Assembly (NCBI RefSeq): GCF_965363235.1
Contig: NC_134851.1
Coordinates: forward strand, 26,962,847 to 27,026,846
DNA: 64,000 bases
Reading direction: 5' to 3'
DNA from: Mytilus galloprovincialis
Taxonomy: Eukaryota > Mollusca > Bivalvia > Mytilida > Mytilidae
Shown here in pieces: positions 1-13,700 of the stretch. A model generated the notes under the pieces. The model had not been told where the DNA came from, searched no databases, and saw only the letters and a program-made list of their open reading frames with translations. Within the stretch, counting starts at the first letter, position 1; each line of letters starts with the position of its first letter. Both the position numbers and the translations under genes were made by a program.

Positions 1-525
1 GCTTATTTTGTAGTTATCAGCTTTTTCAAATGATTTAAAAAGGGAATAAACAGAGAGAACAGTAATGAGATTGAAAAACTGAAAAAAATAAATTTGACTA
101 AAACTGAACATATTTAGCAGGGTAGTGGTTATTCTAATATTACTTAAAGTATGTTTATGATTGTAACTGATTTGGTGGAAATGACAAAAAAATAAGCATT
201 TAAAACTGGAGAACACAAAGGAGAAAAGGAGGAGGAAAAAAAGGGGGTACGGTCGGACCACTTTTTTTAACTTCTGATTTCGGAAACGAAGTATATCATC
301 ATAGGGATATTTGGATTTAATTTAATCGAAATCGGGATTTATGTGTATTTACGTCCAGTAAATCAGGGTTTTCATTTATCGGGTATTAGTATTGTAATAC
401 TGAAAAGTAACCCTCCCAAAGCTTCTGACTTTAATCCCCAAAAATGTGTTTGATTTTGGCGTTACACAATCTTGTTTCAATGCAATCTACAAAGTTATAA
501 TAATGTAAGTCACTGTGGCGGTGCA
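1..525. other. AT-rich stretch, no feature recognised
   Basis: I see no gene, splice-bounded open frame or repeat boundary here. A purine-rich tract runs from about 218 to 247, followed by a short GC-richer patch. Short open frames in it show no protein-like pattern. Confidence 0.5.
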
Positions 526-529
526 TGCA

Positions 530-685
530 GGGGCAGATCCAGTCATTTTAAAAAGGTGGATTCCCAAACTAGGACAAAAAGGGGAGTGTTGAGGGTTCCA
601 ACTATATGTTCCAATTCAAATGCATTAATCGTCCAAAAAAGTAGGGGGGTTTCAACCCCCATAACCCTCCCCTTGGATCCGCCAC
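530..685. mobile_element. Small inverted-repeat element (MITE-like) flanked by TGCA
   Basis: The left end GGGGCAGATCC and the right end GGATCCGCCAC form an imperfect inverted repeat, and TGCA flanks both sides (526-529 and 686-689). The interior has runs of G on one side and C on the other that pair with each other. The short length and lack of coding capacity fit a non-autonomous DNA transposon. A truncated relative of its right end is seen near 58800-58840. The 4-bp duplication is short enough to arise by chance, so the exact ends are less certain than the element itself. Confidence 0.6.
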
Positions 686-689
686 TGCA

Positions 690-1285
690 GTGATCACTCA
701 TAACACAGAGCTAAATAGACTTTATAATAAAAAAAAAATGGCACTCATACCACATCATCCTACATCTATTGACATAGTATCCTGACTACAGACTAGTTCA
801 ACAAAAGTTGCAGAGAGATGAAGAGTGATAACGTGTACAATGCCTATCAAGTAACCGAGGAACATTGTTGCCTTCTTTTTTTTTAGCTCAAACTAGACAA
901 CTTATTTATGTTTCTTTTAAGTTTTTGAATATAGCGCAGTATCTGTGTATATATAATCTGTTTTAAACTAGACTATATTAATAAGATACAGGGAATCTGC
1001 ACAACAGACACTCAGACTGGTTGCTTTGAACAGTGCACATTCAACAATCAATGTATTTTCCAAAAATATAAAAGCATGTAATTTTATCGGGATTTTGCGA
1101 TATTGTCATAATAAGGCTCTGGAAATCGAGATGAACAAAAGTAAACTCGGGATTTAGGAATTGGACCCATCTCAACCCCAAACCAACATAATGGAGCAGG
1201 TCTTATAGCAGTGCAAAAGGAAAAATTTCATATACATGCAATTTTAAATGGATTTACATTAGTCATATTTTAGGGCCTTTTGTAT
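690..1285. other. AT-rich stretch with a family B tail fragment
   Basis: Around 738-775 there is a short piece resembling the end of repeat family B (GGCACTCATACCACAT). The remainder is AT-rich and shows no gene. Confidence 0.4.
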
Positions 1286-1588
1286 AAGAGGGGCGAAAGA
1301 TACCAGAGGAACATTCAAAGTCAAAAATCGAAAATAAACTGACAAATATCAATTGACCAGTATTAGCCAGTATTGACCACTTGCGGAGTATAATTGTCCG
1401 CCCAACCTTGACGCCATGGCTAAACATGAAAAAGATAAACAGACAAACAATTGTACACATGACACAACATAAAATACTAAAGAATAAGCAACACGAACAC
1501 CATCAAAAACTGGGGTGATCTCAGGTGCTCCGGAATAGTAAGTATATCCTACTCCACATGTGGCACCCGTCTTGTTGTTCATGTTATA
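1286..1588 (+). repeat. Interspersed repeat, family E copy
   Basis: This copy runs from GAGGGGCGAAAGATACCAGA through CGCCATGGCTAAA to the CTCAGGTGCTCCGGAA and TGTGGCACCCGTCTTGTTG segments. Related copies lie at 30725-30962 (opposite orientation), 35770-35990, 26515-26668 and, as a short piece, 42760-42862. A piece of about 60 bp around 1348-1410 (ACCAGTATTAGCCAGTATTG) is missing from the other copies and looks like a small insertion or local duplication. Open frames across it are chance frames of the repeat. Confidence 0.7.
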
Positions 1589-1654
1589 ACAAATTCAGTG
1601 AATAGTCCAATTCGGAGGTCACATTTATGAAAGGGAAGAGGATTGTAGCTTACT

Positions 1655-1775
1655 GTTCAGTGTCAGCCTACTTCGGCTCCGTGTTGAAGACCGTACTTAG
1701 ACCTATAATGGTTTTTCTTTTTTGCAAATTGTGACTTGGATTGAGAGCTGTCTAATTGGCACTCATACGACATGT
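1655..1775 (-). repeat. Interspersed repeat, family B copy (partial)
   Basis: It contains CTCCGTGTTGAAGACCGTAC, ACCTATAATGG and the end segment AATTGGCACTCATACGACAT. The same order of blocks is found at 35486-35680 and 54785-54940, and in opposite orientation at 16541-16760. The family ends with a stretch resembling that of family A (TTGGCA, CATACCACA, TCTT), so the two may share a 3' tail. Confidence 0.75.
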
Positions 1776-2147
1776 TCTTATACCTATTGATCGTGAATGC
1801 CATGTTTGCCAAGAAAAGATTAAATTATACTAAAAGATCAAGAATAAAATGCTTTATTTTGGGTATTTTATTTCGTTGGCTTTATATAACAAGTACAAAG
1901 ACAGGACAAAATAATTTTTCAAAATGTTCTAAATTAAGACTGAATAAAAAAAGTTCCTTCATCAAACAGCTAGTTCCATCTTATTGCTCAGCAGTTGTTT
2001 CACAACCTAAAAGTATAAAATAGTAGAAATAACAACCATTTGTTCTATACCTATATGTTTTTAACAAACATGTAAACCCTTTTTCATTTTATATATAATC
2101 ATTATAATATTAAAAAAAAAGGAGTATCGTCCTTGCAAAGAATATGA
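1776..2147. other. AT-rich stretch, nothing recognised
   Basis: An 83-codon open frame crosses this stretch, but its translation is a lysine- and leucine-rich low-complexity sequence with no motif and no splice context. I do not consider it a gene. Confidence 0.4.
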
Positions 2148-2391
2148 GATCGGTTGATAAATGCCCAGTGGCAGATATTTCATTATAGTCAGGAGGATCA
2201 AAGATATAGATTGGTTAATTAATGCCCAGTCGCAAATATTTCATTATATTCAGGAGGATCAAAGTTATAGATTGATTAATTAATCCCAGTGGCAAATATT
2301 TCATTACATTTAGGATGATCAAAAATATAGATTGGTTGATTAATGTCAAGTGCCAAATATTTCATTTTATTCAGGAGGATGCAAAACATAT
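2148..2391. repeat. Tandem repeat, 61 bp x 4
   Basis: Four units start at about 2148, 2209, 2270 and 2331. Each has the order ATTGGTTRATTAATGCCCAG, CAAATATTTCATTA, then CAGGAGGATCAAA. The units differ by several substitutions each, so this is an older duplication than the one at 24724. Confidence 0.85.
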
Positions 2392-2870
2392 ATATCAAAT
2401 TCTGTTTAGACCTGATGAATGCAAAATTTAAAAACAATTTCCAGTATTGTTTTCTGTAGTTGCAAACTGATATGATGTAACTTTGTCAATATTCCCATGT
2501 ATTTGATTAACCTACTTTCATAAAAATGTTAAAATACTAAAAATATTTCAGACATTTTAAAATCCTGTTTATATGTATCATGTACCTTGTAGAATTATGA
2601 TTTTTTTTTTGCTTATATGCCTGGCTTTTATCATGTGTGGTTGAGTACATGCTGATTTTATGTTTTCAATTGGCCTGAGGTTTGCTTGTTAGAGAACAAG
2701 AACATAACTCATGAGTCATTGCAAGGATTTTTTTTTTAATTCAGAAAGCATATATCAGTTTCAATCTAATGCATTATAATTAAATGAAGTTTCCATCCCA
2801 AATAATTTATCATACTCAAATATATTGAAACAATGAATTATCGATATCAAATTGCAACAAATGGACTTAA
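2392..2870. other. AT-rich stretch, nothing recognised
   Basis: There is no gene, inverted repeat or tandem pattern that I can support. Poly-T runs occur near 2603 and 2728. Confidence 0.4.
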
Positions 2871-3186
2871 GATCCCGCTAACATATTTAACACCGCCACT
2901 GTTCTGTATGTATGTGCCTGTCCCAAGTCAGGAGCCTGTTATTCGGTAGTTGTCGTTTGTTTATGACTTACATGTTTGAATTTGTTCATTTTGTACACAA
3001 ATTAGGTCGTTAGTTTTCTCGTTTAATTACATTGTCTTTTCAAGGCCCTTTACAGCTTTTCTATGTGGTATGGGCTTTGCTCATTGTTGAAGGCTATACA
3101 GTGACCTATAGTTGTTAATTTCTGTGTCTCTTAACTTAGTGTGGACAATTGTCTCATTGGCAATCTTACCACATTTTCCTTTTTAT
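2871..3186 (+). repeat. Interspersed repeat, family A copy, 5' truncated
   Basis: The copy begins in the GATCCCGCTAACAT block and continues through GTCCCAAGTCAGGAGCCTGT, GGTATGGGCTTTGCTCATTG and TGACCTATAGTTGTTAAT, ending at CTCATTGGCAATCTTACCAC. This matches the second half of the longer copies at 19456 and 62338. It is diverged and non-coding. Confidence 0.85.
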
Positions 3187-3918
3187 AATAAATATTTTTA
3201 CAATATTTGAACTACAAATCAAATTAAAAAAAAATCATTCTATTATTAATTAAAGGGTCCTTCATTACATATTAATTACAAACAAGAAAATAATAATAAA
3301 AAAATACTACTTAATTGTTATTTGACTATTTACATAATTATATTATTTTTCTCTGATTTGCCTAGCAAATAATATAAACATTACAGCCTTCTGTCATCTA
3401 ACTATATAATACAGTTCATAGGGAATTATATTATGTCAGTTAAAAATATATGGAACTATATAGCTCATTTGTCCTGCCAACTCTGTATGAAGCTCTTTTT
3501 ATTTATTATCCCGCATAGTGCCTCAAAAGTTTTACCTGGAAAGGGAATTAACCCATATATCTAAATTACAAACCAACAGAAATTCTAGACCAGCGATTAT
3601 AATTATCCTCGAGTGATCAGTGTGAAGAGTACATTACTATAGTTTTCTTCGTGATGAAATTGAAACACAGTATTAAATAAAAAATAATTGTTAATCACAG
3701 ATATCAAAAGTTGTAAAATAGGAAGACACTTCTACGGAGCGCCGATTTTATTATTCGATCTAATCTGAATCTAATCAGAAAATATTTCATGTGCTTTTGT
3801 GTAACGTCGTGAACGTCCACGGCTATCTTTATTCTCCTTTTCTTAGACGAAACATACTATTTTTACCAGGATCGCGCCTTGCATATGTAGAACAGATCAA
3901 CACATATGAGGGGTGGTA
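3187..3918. other. AT-rich stretch, nothing recognised
   Basis: This is a very AT-rich sequence without repeats or coding signals I can support. Confidence 0.4.
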
Positions 3919-4107
3919 GGAGGGGTCCTGATCCCGAAATCCCGGGCTTAAAAAATGAAATCCCGAGGTCCCGAATTTAAATAAAGTTAAATCCCGGATC
4001 CCGAAACCCGAAAAAAAAATTCCCGGATCCCGAAGGGGTTAATCCCGAAATCCCGAGCTTAAAAACACCCTATCCCTGAGTCCCGATAAAGGTCCTATCC
4101 CCCCTCA
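3919..4107 (+). repeat. Interspersed repeat built on a CCCGAAATCCCG motif
   Basis: The sequence AGGGGTCCTGATCCCGAAAT is followed by many copies of the 7-mer ATCCCGA and its variants, ending in ACCCTATCCC, GTCCCGATAAAGGTCC and poly-C. The same repeat occurs in opposite orientation at 45462-45646, with the same order of blocks. Both copies are non-coding. Confidence 0.8.
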
Positions 4108-4626
4108 AATATTCAACATGATTTCACGGAGAAAATATTCTAGATTTTGGAAAAGTATGGATCCCTCCATTATTTTTAGAAATAACACTTATTTTTTGGC
4201 AAAAACATAAAAAAATTGTCGTTAATATTAATAATTTCCTACCTTCTTCTACAATTTTACACGAGATACTTACAAAATCAGATTCCTGGTTTATTTCTGC
4301 ATTTGAGTGTGAATTTTCGTTGTCTGTTTACCTTTCTATAAATAGCGCGAGGATCGGAAAGGGATAGCATTTATCTGTCTCGATAGCTGAAAACTGACGT
4401 TTACGGCAACTCTTATCGTAGTTCAAAGATTTGCTGCAAGCTTATATACACGTTGAAATATAAGATTATTACTGAATTTAAAAGCGCAGATACTGTAGTT
4501 TCTCAAGCTATTTTTATTTATTTTTTAGAGTGAGGAAAAAGTTGTTCATTTTGCAGTTACAAAAACGTTGCAAATGCAAAAAATGCATTGCGGCAGATAT
4601 AGGTTTTTTAACGTGACGTTCCAACA
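4108..4626. other. AT-rich left flank of the satellite array
   Basis: Nothing recognised. The tandem array starts abruptly after CGTGACGTTCCAACAGA. Confidence 0.4.
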
Positions 4627-4930
4627 GAGGAATACTTACCTCTTGATGATATACATGTGACTTGGGTATCTGCGGCACGGGCTGACATATTGTGAGGAAT
4701 ACTTACCTGTTATAAGATATCTGAAACTTGACTAGCTGTGGCAATTAAGAGCTGACATATTGTGCGGAATACTTAACTGTTGATGATATACCTGTGATTT
4801 GACTAGCTGTGGCACGGGCTGACATATTGTGAGGAATACTTACCTGTTTATGAGATAGTTTTGACTTGACTAGCTCTGGAACGGGCTGCCATATTGTGAG
4901 GAATTATACTTACCTGTTTATGATATACAT

Positions 4931-5900
4931 GTGACTTGTCTAGCTGTGGTACAGGCTGACATATTGTCAGGTATACTTACCTGTTGATGATATACCTGTG
5001 ACTTGACTAGCTGTGGCACGGGCTGACATATTGTGAGAAATACTTACCTGTTTATGAGGTAGTTTTGACTTGACTAGCTGCGGCACGGGCTGACATATTG
5101 TGAGAAATACTTACCTGTTTATGATATAGTTGTGACATAACTAGCTGTGGCACAGCTGATATATTGTGAGGAATACTTACCTATTCATGATATACCTGTG
5201 ACTTGACTAGCTGTGGCAAGGGGCTGACATATTGTGAGGATACTTACCTGTTTATGAGAAACCTGTGACTTGACTAGTTGTGGTCCATGCTGACATACTG
5301 TGAGGAATACTTACCTGTTTATGAGATAGTTTTGACTTGACTAGCTGCGGCATGGGCTGACATATTGTGAGGAATACTTACCTGTTATGATATAGTTGTG
5401 ACTTGACTAGCTGCGGCACGGACTGACATATTGTGAGGAATACTTACCTGTTTATGATATAGTTGTTACTTGACTAGCTGTAGCATGTGCTGACATATTG
5501 TGAGGAATACCTTTATATTTATGAGATAGTTTTGACTTGACCAGCTGTGACACAAGCTGACATATTGTGAGGAATTATACTTACCTGTTTATGATATACC
5601 TGTGACTTGACTAGCTTTTGACACGGCTGACATATTGTGAGGAATATTTACCTGTTAATGATATAGTTGTGACTTGACTAGCTAGGGCACAGGCTGACAT
5701 ATTGTGAGGATACTTATCTGTTTATGAGCTTTCTGTGACTTGACTAGTTGTGGTTCATGCTGACATACTTTGAGGAATACTTACCTGTTTATTAGATACC
5801 TGTTACTTGACTGGCTGTGACACGGGCTGACATATTATGAGGAATACTTACCTGTTGATGAGATACTATTGACTTGACTAACTGTGACACGGGCTGACAT
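4931..5900. repeat. Higher-order repeat block, first copy (second at about 8223-9192)
   Basis: The diagnostic variant units occur in the same order in both blocks: CTGGTACAGGC-type with ATTGTCAGGTATACTT, then GAGGTAGTTTTGACT, the CATAACTAGC unit, AAGGGGCTGACAT, TGGTCCATGCTGAC and TTTTGACACGGC. Anchors at 4961 and 8253 give an offset of 3292 bp, about 49 units. This shows a large block duplication inside the array. Confidence 0.8.
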
Positions 5901-6794
5901 ATTGTGAGGAATACTTACTTGTTTATAAGATACCTGTGAGTTGACTAGCTGTGGCACGGGCTGACATATTGTGAGGAATACTTACCTGTTGATGATATAC
6001 CTTTGACTTGACTAGCTGTGCCACGGACTAACATATTGTGAGGAATACTTACCTGTTTATAAAATACCTGTACCTTGACTATCTGTAGCACGGGCTGACA
6101 TATTGTGAGGAATACTTCCCTGTGTATGAGATACTATTGACTTGACTAGCTGTGGTACGGGCTGACATATTGTGAGGAATACTTACTTGTTTATAAGATA
6201 CCTGTGAGTTGACTAGCTGTGGCACGGGCTGACATATTGTGAGGAATACTTACCTGTTTATGATATACCTGTGACTTGACTAGCTGTGGCACGGGCTAAC
6301 ATATTGTGAGGAATACTTACCTGTTTATAAAATACCTGTACCTTGACTATCTGTGGCACGGGCTGACATATTGTGAGGAATACTTACCTGTTGATGATAT
6401 ACCTTGGCGTGAATAGCTGTGCCACGGGCTAACATATTGTGAGGAATACTTACCTGTTTATAAAATACCTGTACCTTGACTATCTGTAGCACGGGCTGAC
6501 ATATTGTAAGGAATACTTCCCTGTGTATGAGATACTATTGACTTGACTACTGTGGCACGGGCTGACATATTGTGAGGAATACTTACTTGTTTATAAGATA
6601 CCTGTGAGTTGACTAGCTGTGGCACGGGCTGACATATTGTGAGGAATACTTACCTGTTTATGATATACCTGTGACTTGACTAGCTGTGGCACGGGCTAAC
6701 ATATTTTGAGGAATACTTACCTGTTTATAAAATACCTGTACCTTGACTATCTGTAGCACGGGCTGACATATTGTGAGGAATTATACTTACCTGT

Positions 6795-7031
6795 TTATGA
6801 TATACCTGTGACTTGACTAGCTGTGGCACGGGCTAACATATTGTGAGGAATATTTACCTGTTTATGATATACCTGTGACTTGACTAGCTCTGGCACTAGC
6901 TGAGATATTTTTGAGGAATACTTACATGTTGATGATATACATGTGACTTGACTAGCTGTGGCACGGGCTGATATATTTTGAGGAATACTTACCTGTTGAT
7001 GATATACATGTGACTTGGGTATCTGTGGCAC
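6795..7031. repeat. Higher-order repeat block, first copy (second at 7802-8038)
   Basis: The two segments are nearly identical over more than 230 bp at an offset of 1007 bp (15 units), and the identity continues on both sides (for example the CCCTGTGTATGAGATACTAT units near 6120, 6530 and 7520). The near-identical 78-codon minus-strand frames in both places reflect this duplication and do not indicate a gene. Confidence 0.85.
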
Positions 7032-9899
7032 GGGCTGACATATTGTGAGATATACCTACCTGTTATAAGATATCTGAAACTTGACTAGCTGTGGCAAGGG
7101 CTGACATATTGTGAGGATACTTATCTGTTTATGAGCTTTCTGTGACTTGACTAGTTGTGGTTCCTGCTGACATACTTTGAGGAATACTTACCTGTTTATT
7201 AGATGCCTGTGACTTGACTGGCTGTGACACGGGCTGACATATTATGAGGAATACTTACCTGTTGATGAGATACTATTGACTTGACTAGCTGTGGCACGGG
7301 CTGACATATTGTGAGGAATACTTACTTGTTGATAAGATACCTGTGAGTTGACTAGCTGTGGCACGGGCTGACATATTGTGAGGAATACTTACCTGTTGAT
7401 GATATACCTTTGACTTGACTAGCTGTGCCACGGGCTAACGTATTGTGAGAAATACTTACCTGTTTATAAAATACCTGTACCTTGACTATCTGTAGCACGG
7501 GCTGACATATTGTGAGGAATACTTCCCTGTGTATGAGATACTATTGACTTGACTAGCTGTGGCACGGGCTGACATATTGTGAGGAATACTTACTTGTTTA
7601 TAAGATACCTGTGAGTTGACTAGCTGTGGCACGGGCTGACATATTGTGAGGAATACTTACCTGTTTATGATATACCTGTGACTTGACTAGCTGTGGCACG
7701 GGCTAACATATTGTGAGGAATACTTACCTGTTTATAAAATACCTGTACCTTGACTATCTGTAGCACGGGCTGACATATTGTGAGGAATAATACTTACCTG
7801 TTTATGATATACCTGTGACTTGACTAGCTGTGGCACGGGCTAACATATTGTGAGGAATATTTACCTGTTTATGATATACCTGTGACTTGACTAGCTCTGG
7901 CACTAGCTGAGATATTTTTGAGGAATACTTACCTGTTGATGATTTACATGTGACTCGACTAGCTGTGGCATAGGCTGATATATTTTGAGGAATACTAACC
8001 TGTTGATGATATACATGTGACTTGGGTATCTGTGGCACGGGCTGACATATTGTGAGATATACCTACCTGTTATAAGATATCTGAAACTTGATTAGCTGTG
8101 GCAAGGGCTGACATATTGTGCGGAATACTTAACTGTTGATGATATACATGTACCTGTGACTTGAATAGCTGTGGGACGGGCTGACATATTGTGAGGAATA
8201 CTTACTTGTTTATGATATACCTGTGACTTTTCTAGCTGTAGTACAGGCTGACATATTGTCAGGTATACTTACCTGTTGATGATATACCTGTGACTTGACT
8301 AGCTGTGGCACGGGCTGACATATTGTGAGAAATACTTACCTGTTTATGAGGTAGTTTTGACTTGACTAGCTGCGGCACGGGCTGACATATTGTGAGAAAT
8401 ACTTACCTGTTTATGATATAGTTGTGACATAACTAGCTGTGGCACGGCTGATATATTGTGAGGAATACATACCTATTCATGATATACCTGTGACTTGACT
8501 AGCTGTGGCAAGGGGCTGACATATTGTGAGGATACTAACCTGTTAATGAGAAACCTGTGACTTGACTAGTTGTGGTCCATGCTGACATACTGTGAGGAAT
8601 ACTAACCTGTTTATGAGATAGTTTTAACTTGACTAGCTGCGGCACGGGCTGACATATTGTGAGAAATACTTACCTGTTTATGATAAAGTTGTTACTTGAC
8701 TAGCTGTGGCATGTGCTGACATATTGTTAGGAATACCTTTTTATTTATTAGATAGTTTTGACTTGACTAGCTGTGACACAAGCTGACATATTGTGAGGAA
8801 TTATACTTACCTGTTTATGATATACCTGTGACTTGACTAGCTTTTGACACGGCTGACATATTGTGAGGAATATTTACCTGTTAATGATATAGTTTTGACT
8901 TGACTAGCTAGGGCACAGGCTGACATATTGTGAGGATACTTATCTGTTTATGAGCTTTCTGTGACTTGACTAATTGTGGTTCATGCTGACATACTTTGAG
9001 GAATACTTACCTGTTTATTAGATACCTGTGACTTGACTGGCTGTGACATATTATGAGGAATACTTACCTGTTGATGAGATACTATTGACTTGACTAGCTG
9101 TGCCAAATTCTGACTTATTGTTAGGAATACTTCCCTGATTATGAGATACTAGTGACTTGACTAGCTGTGGCACGGGCTAACATATTGTGAGGAATACTTA
9201 CCTGTTCATAAAATACCTGTACCTTGACTATCTGTAGCACGGGCTGACATATTGTGAGGAATTATACTTACCTATTTATGATATACCTGTGACTTGACTA
9301 GCTGTGGCACGGGCTAACATATTGTGTGGAATATTTACCTGTTTATGATATACCTGTGACTTGACTAGCTGTGGCACTAGCTGAGATATTTTGAGGAATA
9401 CTTACCTGTTTATGATGTACCCTTGACTTGAATATCTGTGGCACGGGCTGAAATATTTTGAGGAATACTTACCTGTTATAAGATATCTCTGACTTGACTA
9501 GCTGTGGCACGGGCTGACGTCTTGTGCGGAATACTTAACTGTTGATGATATACCTGTGACTTCACAAGCTGTGGCACGGGCTGACATATTGTACGGTATA
9601 CTCACCTGTTGATGATATACCTGTGACTTGACTAGCTGTGGCAAGGGCTGACATATTGTAAGGAATATTTACCTGTTTATGAGATAGTTTTGACTTGTGA
9701 AGCTGCTGCACGGGCTGACATATTATGAGGAATATCTACCTTTTCATGAGATAGTTTTGACCTGACTAGCTGTGACAAAAGCTGACATATTGTGAGGAAT
9801 ACTTACCTATTCATGATATACCTGTGACTTGACTAGCTGTGGCACGGGGCTGACATATTGTGAGTGATACTTACCTATTTATGATATAGTCGTGTCTTG

Positions 9900-10700
9900 A
9901 CTAGCTTTGGTACGGGCTGACATATTGTGAGGAATACTTAATTGTTGATGATATACCTGTGACTTGACTAGCTGTGGCACAGTCTGACATATTTTGAGGA
10001 ATACCTACCTGTTTATGAGATAGTTTTGACTTAACTAGCTGTGACACAAGCTGACATATTGTGAGGAATTGTACTTACCTGTTATGATATACCTGTGACT
10101 TGACTAGCTTTGGTACGGGCTGACATATTGTGAGGAATACTTAATTGTTGATGATATACCTGTGACTTGACTAGCTGTGGCACAGTCTGACATATTTTGA
10201 GGAATACCTACCTGTTTATGAGATAGTTTTGACTTAACTAGCTGTGACACAAGCTGACATATTGTGAGGAATTGTACTTACCTGTTATGATATACCTGTG
10301 ACTTGACTAGCTGCTGCACGGGCTGACATATTATGAGGAATATCTACCTTTTTATGAGATAGTTTTGACCTGACTAGCTGTGACAAAAGCTGACATATTG
10401 TGAGGAATACTTACCTATTCATGATATACCTTTGAATTGACTAGCTGTGGCACGGGCTGAAATATTGTGAGGAGTTATACTTACCTGTTCATGATTTACC
10501 TGTGACTTGACTAGCTGTGGTACGGCTGACATATTATGAGGAATACTTAATTGTTGATGATATACCTGTGACTTGACTAGCTGTGACACAGTCTGACATA
10601 TTTTGAGGAATACCTACCTGTTTATGAGATAGTTTTGACTTAACTAGCTGTGACACAAGCTGACATATTGTGAGGAATTGTACTTACCTGTTATGATATA
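9900..10700. repeat. Three-unit higher-order repeat of 203 bp
   Basis: The variant CACAGTCTGACATATTTTGA recurs at 9978, 10181 and 10587, that is at offsets of 203 and 406 bp. It is followed each time by the TTGACTTAACTAGC and GAGGAATTGTACTTACC variants. A further 671-bp repeat joins 12571 and 13242 (AGGCTGATATATTGTGAAGA), so several amplification scales coexist. Confidence 0.8.
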
Positions 10701-13700
10701 GTTGTGACTTGACTAGCTGTGACACGGGCTGACATATTGTGAGGATACCTACCTGTTTATAAGATACCTGTGAGTTGACTAGCTGTGGCACGGGCTGACG
10801 TATTGTGAGGAATACTTACCTGCTTATGATATACCTGTGACTTGACTAGCTGTGGCACGGGCTAACATATTGTGAGGAATACTTACCTGTTGATAAGATA
10901 CCTGTGACTTGACTATCTGTGGCACGGGCTGACATATTGTGAGGAATACGTACCTGTTGATGATATACCTGTGACGTGACTACATGTAGCTGTGGCACAG
11001 GATGATATGTTGTGAGGAATATTTACCTGTTTAAGAAATACCTGTGACTTCACTAGCTGTGGCATGGGCTGATATATTGTGAGGAATACTTACCTGTTTA
11101 TAAGATACCTGTGACTTGCTAGCTGTAGCACGGGCTGCTATATTGTGAGGAATACTTACCTGTTTATAAGATACCTGTGACTTGACTAGCTGTAGCACGG
11201 TCTGACATATTGTGAGGAATACTTACTTGTTGATGATATACCTGTGACTTGACTAGCTGTGACACGGGCTGACATATTGTGAGGAATACTTACCTATTCA
11301 TGATATAACTGTGACTTGACTAGCTGTGGCACAGGCTGATATATTGTGAGGAATACTTACCTGTTGATGATATAGTTATTACTCGAATACCTGTTTATGA
11401 GATACCTGTGACTTGACTACCTGTGGCACGGGCTGACATATTGTGAGGAATACTTACCTGTTGATGAGATAGTTTTGACTGGACTAGTTGTGGCACAAGC
11501 TGACATATTGTGAGGAATTATACTTACCTATTAATGATATGCCTGTGACTTGTCTAGCTGTGGTACAGGCTAACATATTGTGAGGAATACTTACCTATTA
11601 TTGATATACCTGTGACTTGACTAGCTGTGGCACAGGCTGACATATTGTGAGAAATATTTACCTGTTTATGATATATCTGTGACTTGTCTAGCAGTGGTAC
11701 AGGCTGACATATTGTGAAAAATACTTACCTATTATTGATATACCTGTGACTTGACTAGCTGTCGAACAGGCTGATATATTGTGAAGAATATTTACCTGTT
11801 GATGATATACATATGACTTGACTAGCTGTTGCACGGGCTGATTTATTGTGAGGAATACTTACCTATTAATGATATACCTGTGACTTGACTAGCTGTGGCA
11901 CAGGCTGATATATTGTGAGGAATACTTACCTGTTTATAAGATACATGTGACTTGACTAGCTGTAGCACGTGCTGACATATTGTGAGGAATACTTACCTGT
12001 TTATGATATACCTGCGACTTGACTAGCTGTGGCACGGGCTTACATATTGTGAAGAATATATACCTGTTTTTAATATAGTTGTTACTTGACTACCTGTGAC
12101 AGGGGCTTACATATTATGAGGAATACTTACCTGTTGATGATATACCTATGACGTGACTAGCTATGGCACAGGCTGACATATTGTGAGGATATTTACCTGT
12201 TTATGAGATACCTGTGATTTGACTAGTTGTGGTCCATGCTGGCATACTGTGAGGAATACTTACCTGTTTATTAGATACCTGTTACTTAACTAGCTGTGCC
12301 ACATGCTGACATATTGTTAGGAATACTTACCTGTTAATGATATACCTGTGACTTGACTAGCTGTGGCACGGGCTGACATATTGTGAGGAATACTTACCTA
12401 TTAAAGATATACCTGTGACTTGACTAGCTGTAGCACAGGCTGACATATTGTGAGGAATACTTACCTGTTTATGATATAGTTGTGACTTGACTAGCTGTGA
12501 CACGGGCTGACATAATGTGAGGAATACTTACCTGTTGATGATATACCTATGACTTGACTAGCTGTGGCACAGGCTGATATATTGTGAAGAATATTTACCT
12601 GTTGATGATATACATGTGACTTGACTAGCTGTGGCACGGGCTGATTTATTGTGAGGAATACTTACCTATTAATGATATACCTGTGACTTGACTAGCTGTG
12701 GCACAGGCTGACAGATTGTGAGGAATTCTACCTGTTTATGAGATACCTGTGACTTGACTAGCTATTGCACGGGCTGACTTATTGTGAGGAATACTTACCT
12801 GTTGATAATATACCTATGACTTGACTAGCTGTGGCACAGGCTGAAATATTGTGAGGAATACTTACCTGTTTATGATATAGTTGTGACTTGACTACCTGTG
12901 ACAGGGGCTTACATATTGTGAGGAATACTTACCTGTTTATGAGATAGTTTCGACTTGACTAGTTGTGGCACAAGCTGACATATTTTGTGGAAATATACTT
13001 ACCTGTTTATGATATACCTGTGACTTGTTTTGCTGTGGTACAGGCTGACCTATTGTGAGGAATACTTACCTGTTTATGAGATACCTGTGACTTGACTAGC
13101 TGTGGCACAGACTGACAGATTGTGAGGAATTCTACCTGTTTATGAGATACCTGTGACTTGACTAGCTATTGCACGGGCTGACTTATTGTGAGGAATACTT
13201 ACCTGTTGATAATATACCTATGACTTGACTAGCTGTGGCACAGGCTGATATATTGTGAAGAATATTTACCTGTTGATGATATACATGTGACTTGACTAGC
13301 TGTGGCACGGGCTGATTTATTGTGAGGAATACTTACCTATTAATGATATACCTGTGACTTGACTAGCTGTGGCACAGGCTGATATATAGGGAGGAATACT
13401 TACCTGTTGATGCTATACATGTGAGTTGACTAGCTGTGGCTCGGTCTGTTATATTGTGAGGAATACTTACCTGTTTATAAGATACCTGTGACTTGACTAG
13501 CTGTAGCACGGGCTGACATATTGTGAGGAATACTTACCTGTTGATGATATACCTGTGACTAGACTAGCTGTGGCACGGGCTGACATCTTGTGAAGAATAC
13601 TTACCTGTTGATGATAAATCTGTGACTTGAATGGCTGCGGTACAAGCTGACATAGTGTGAGGAATACTCACCTGTTGAAGATATACCTGTGACTTGACTA

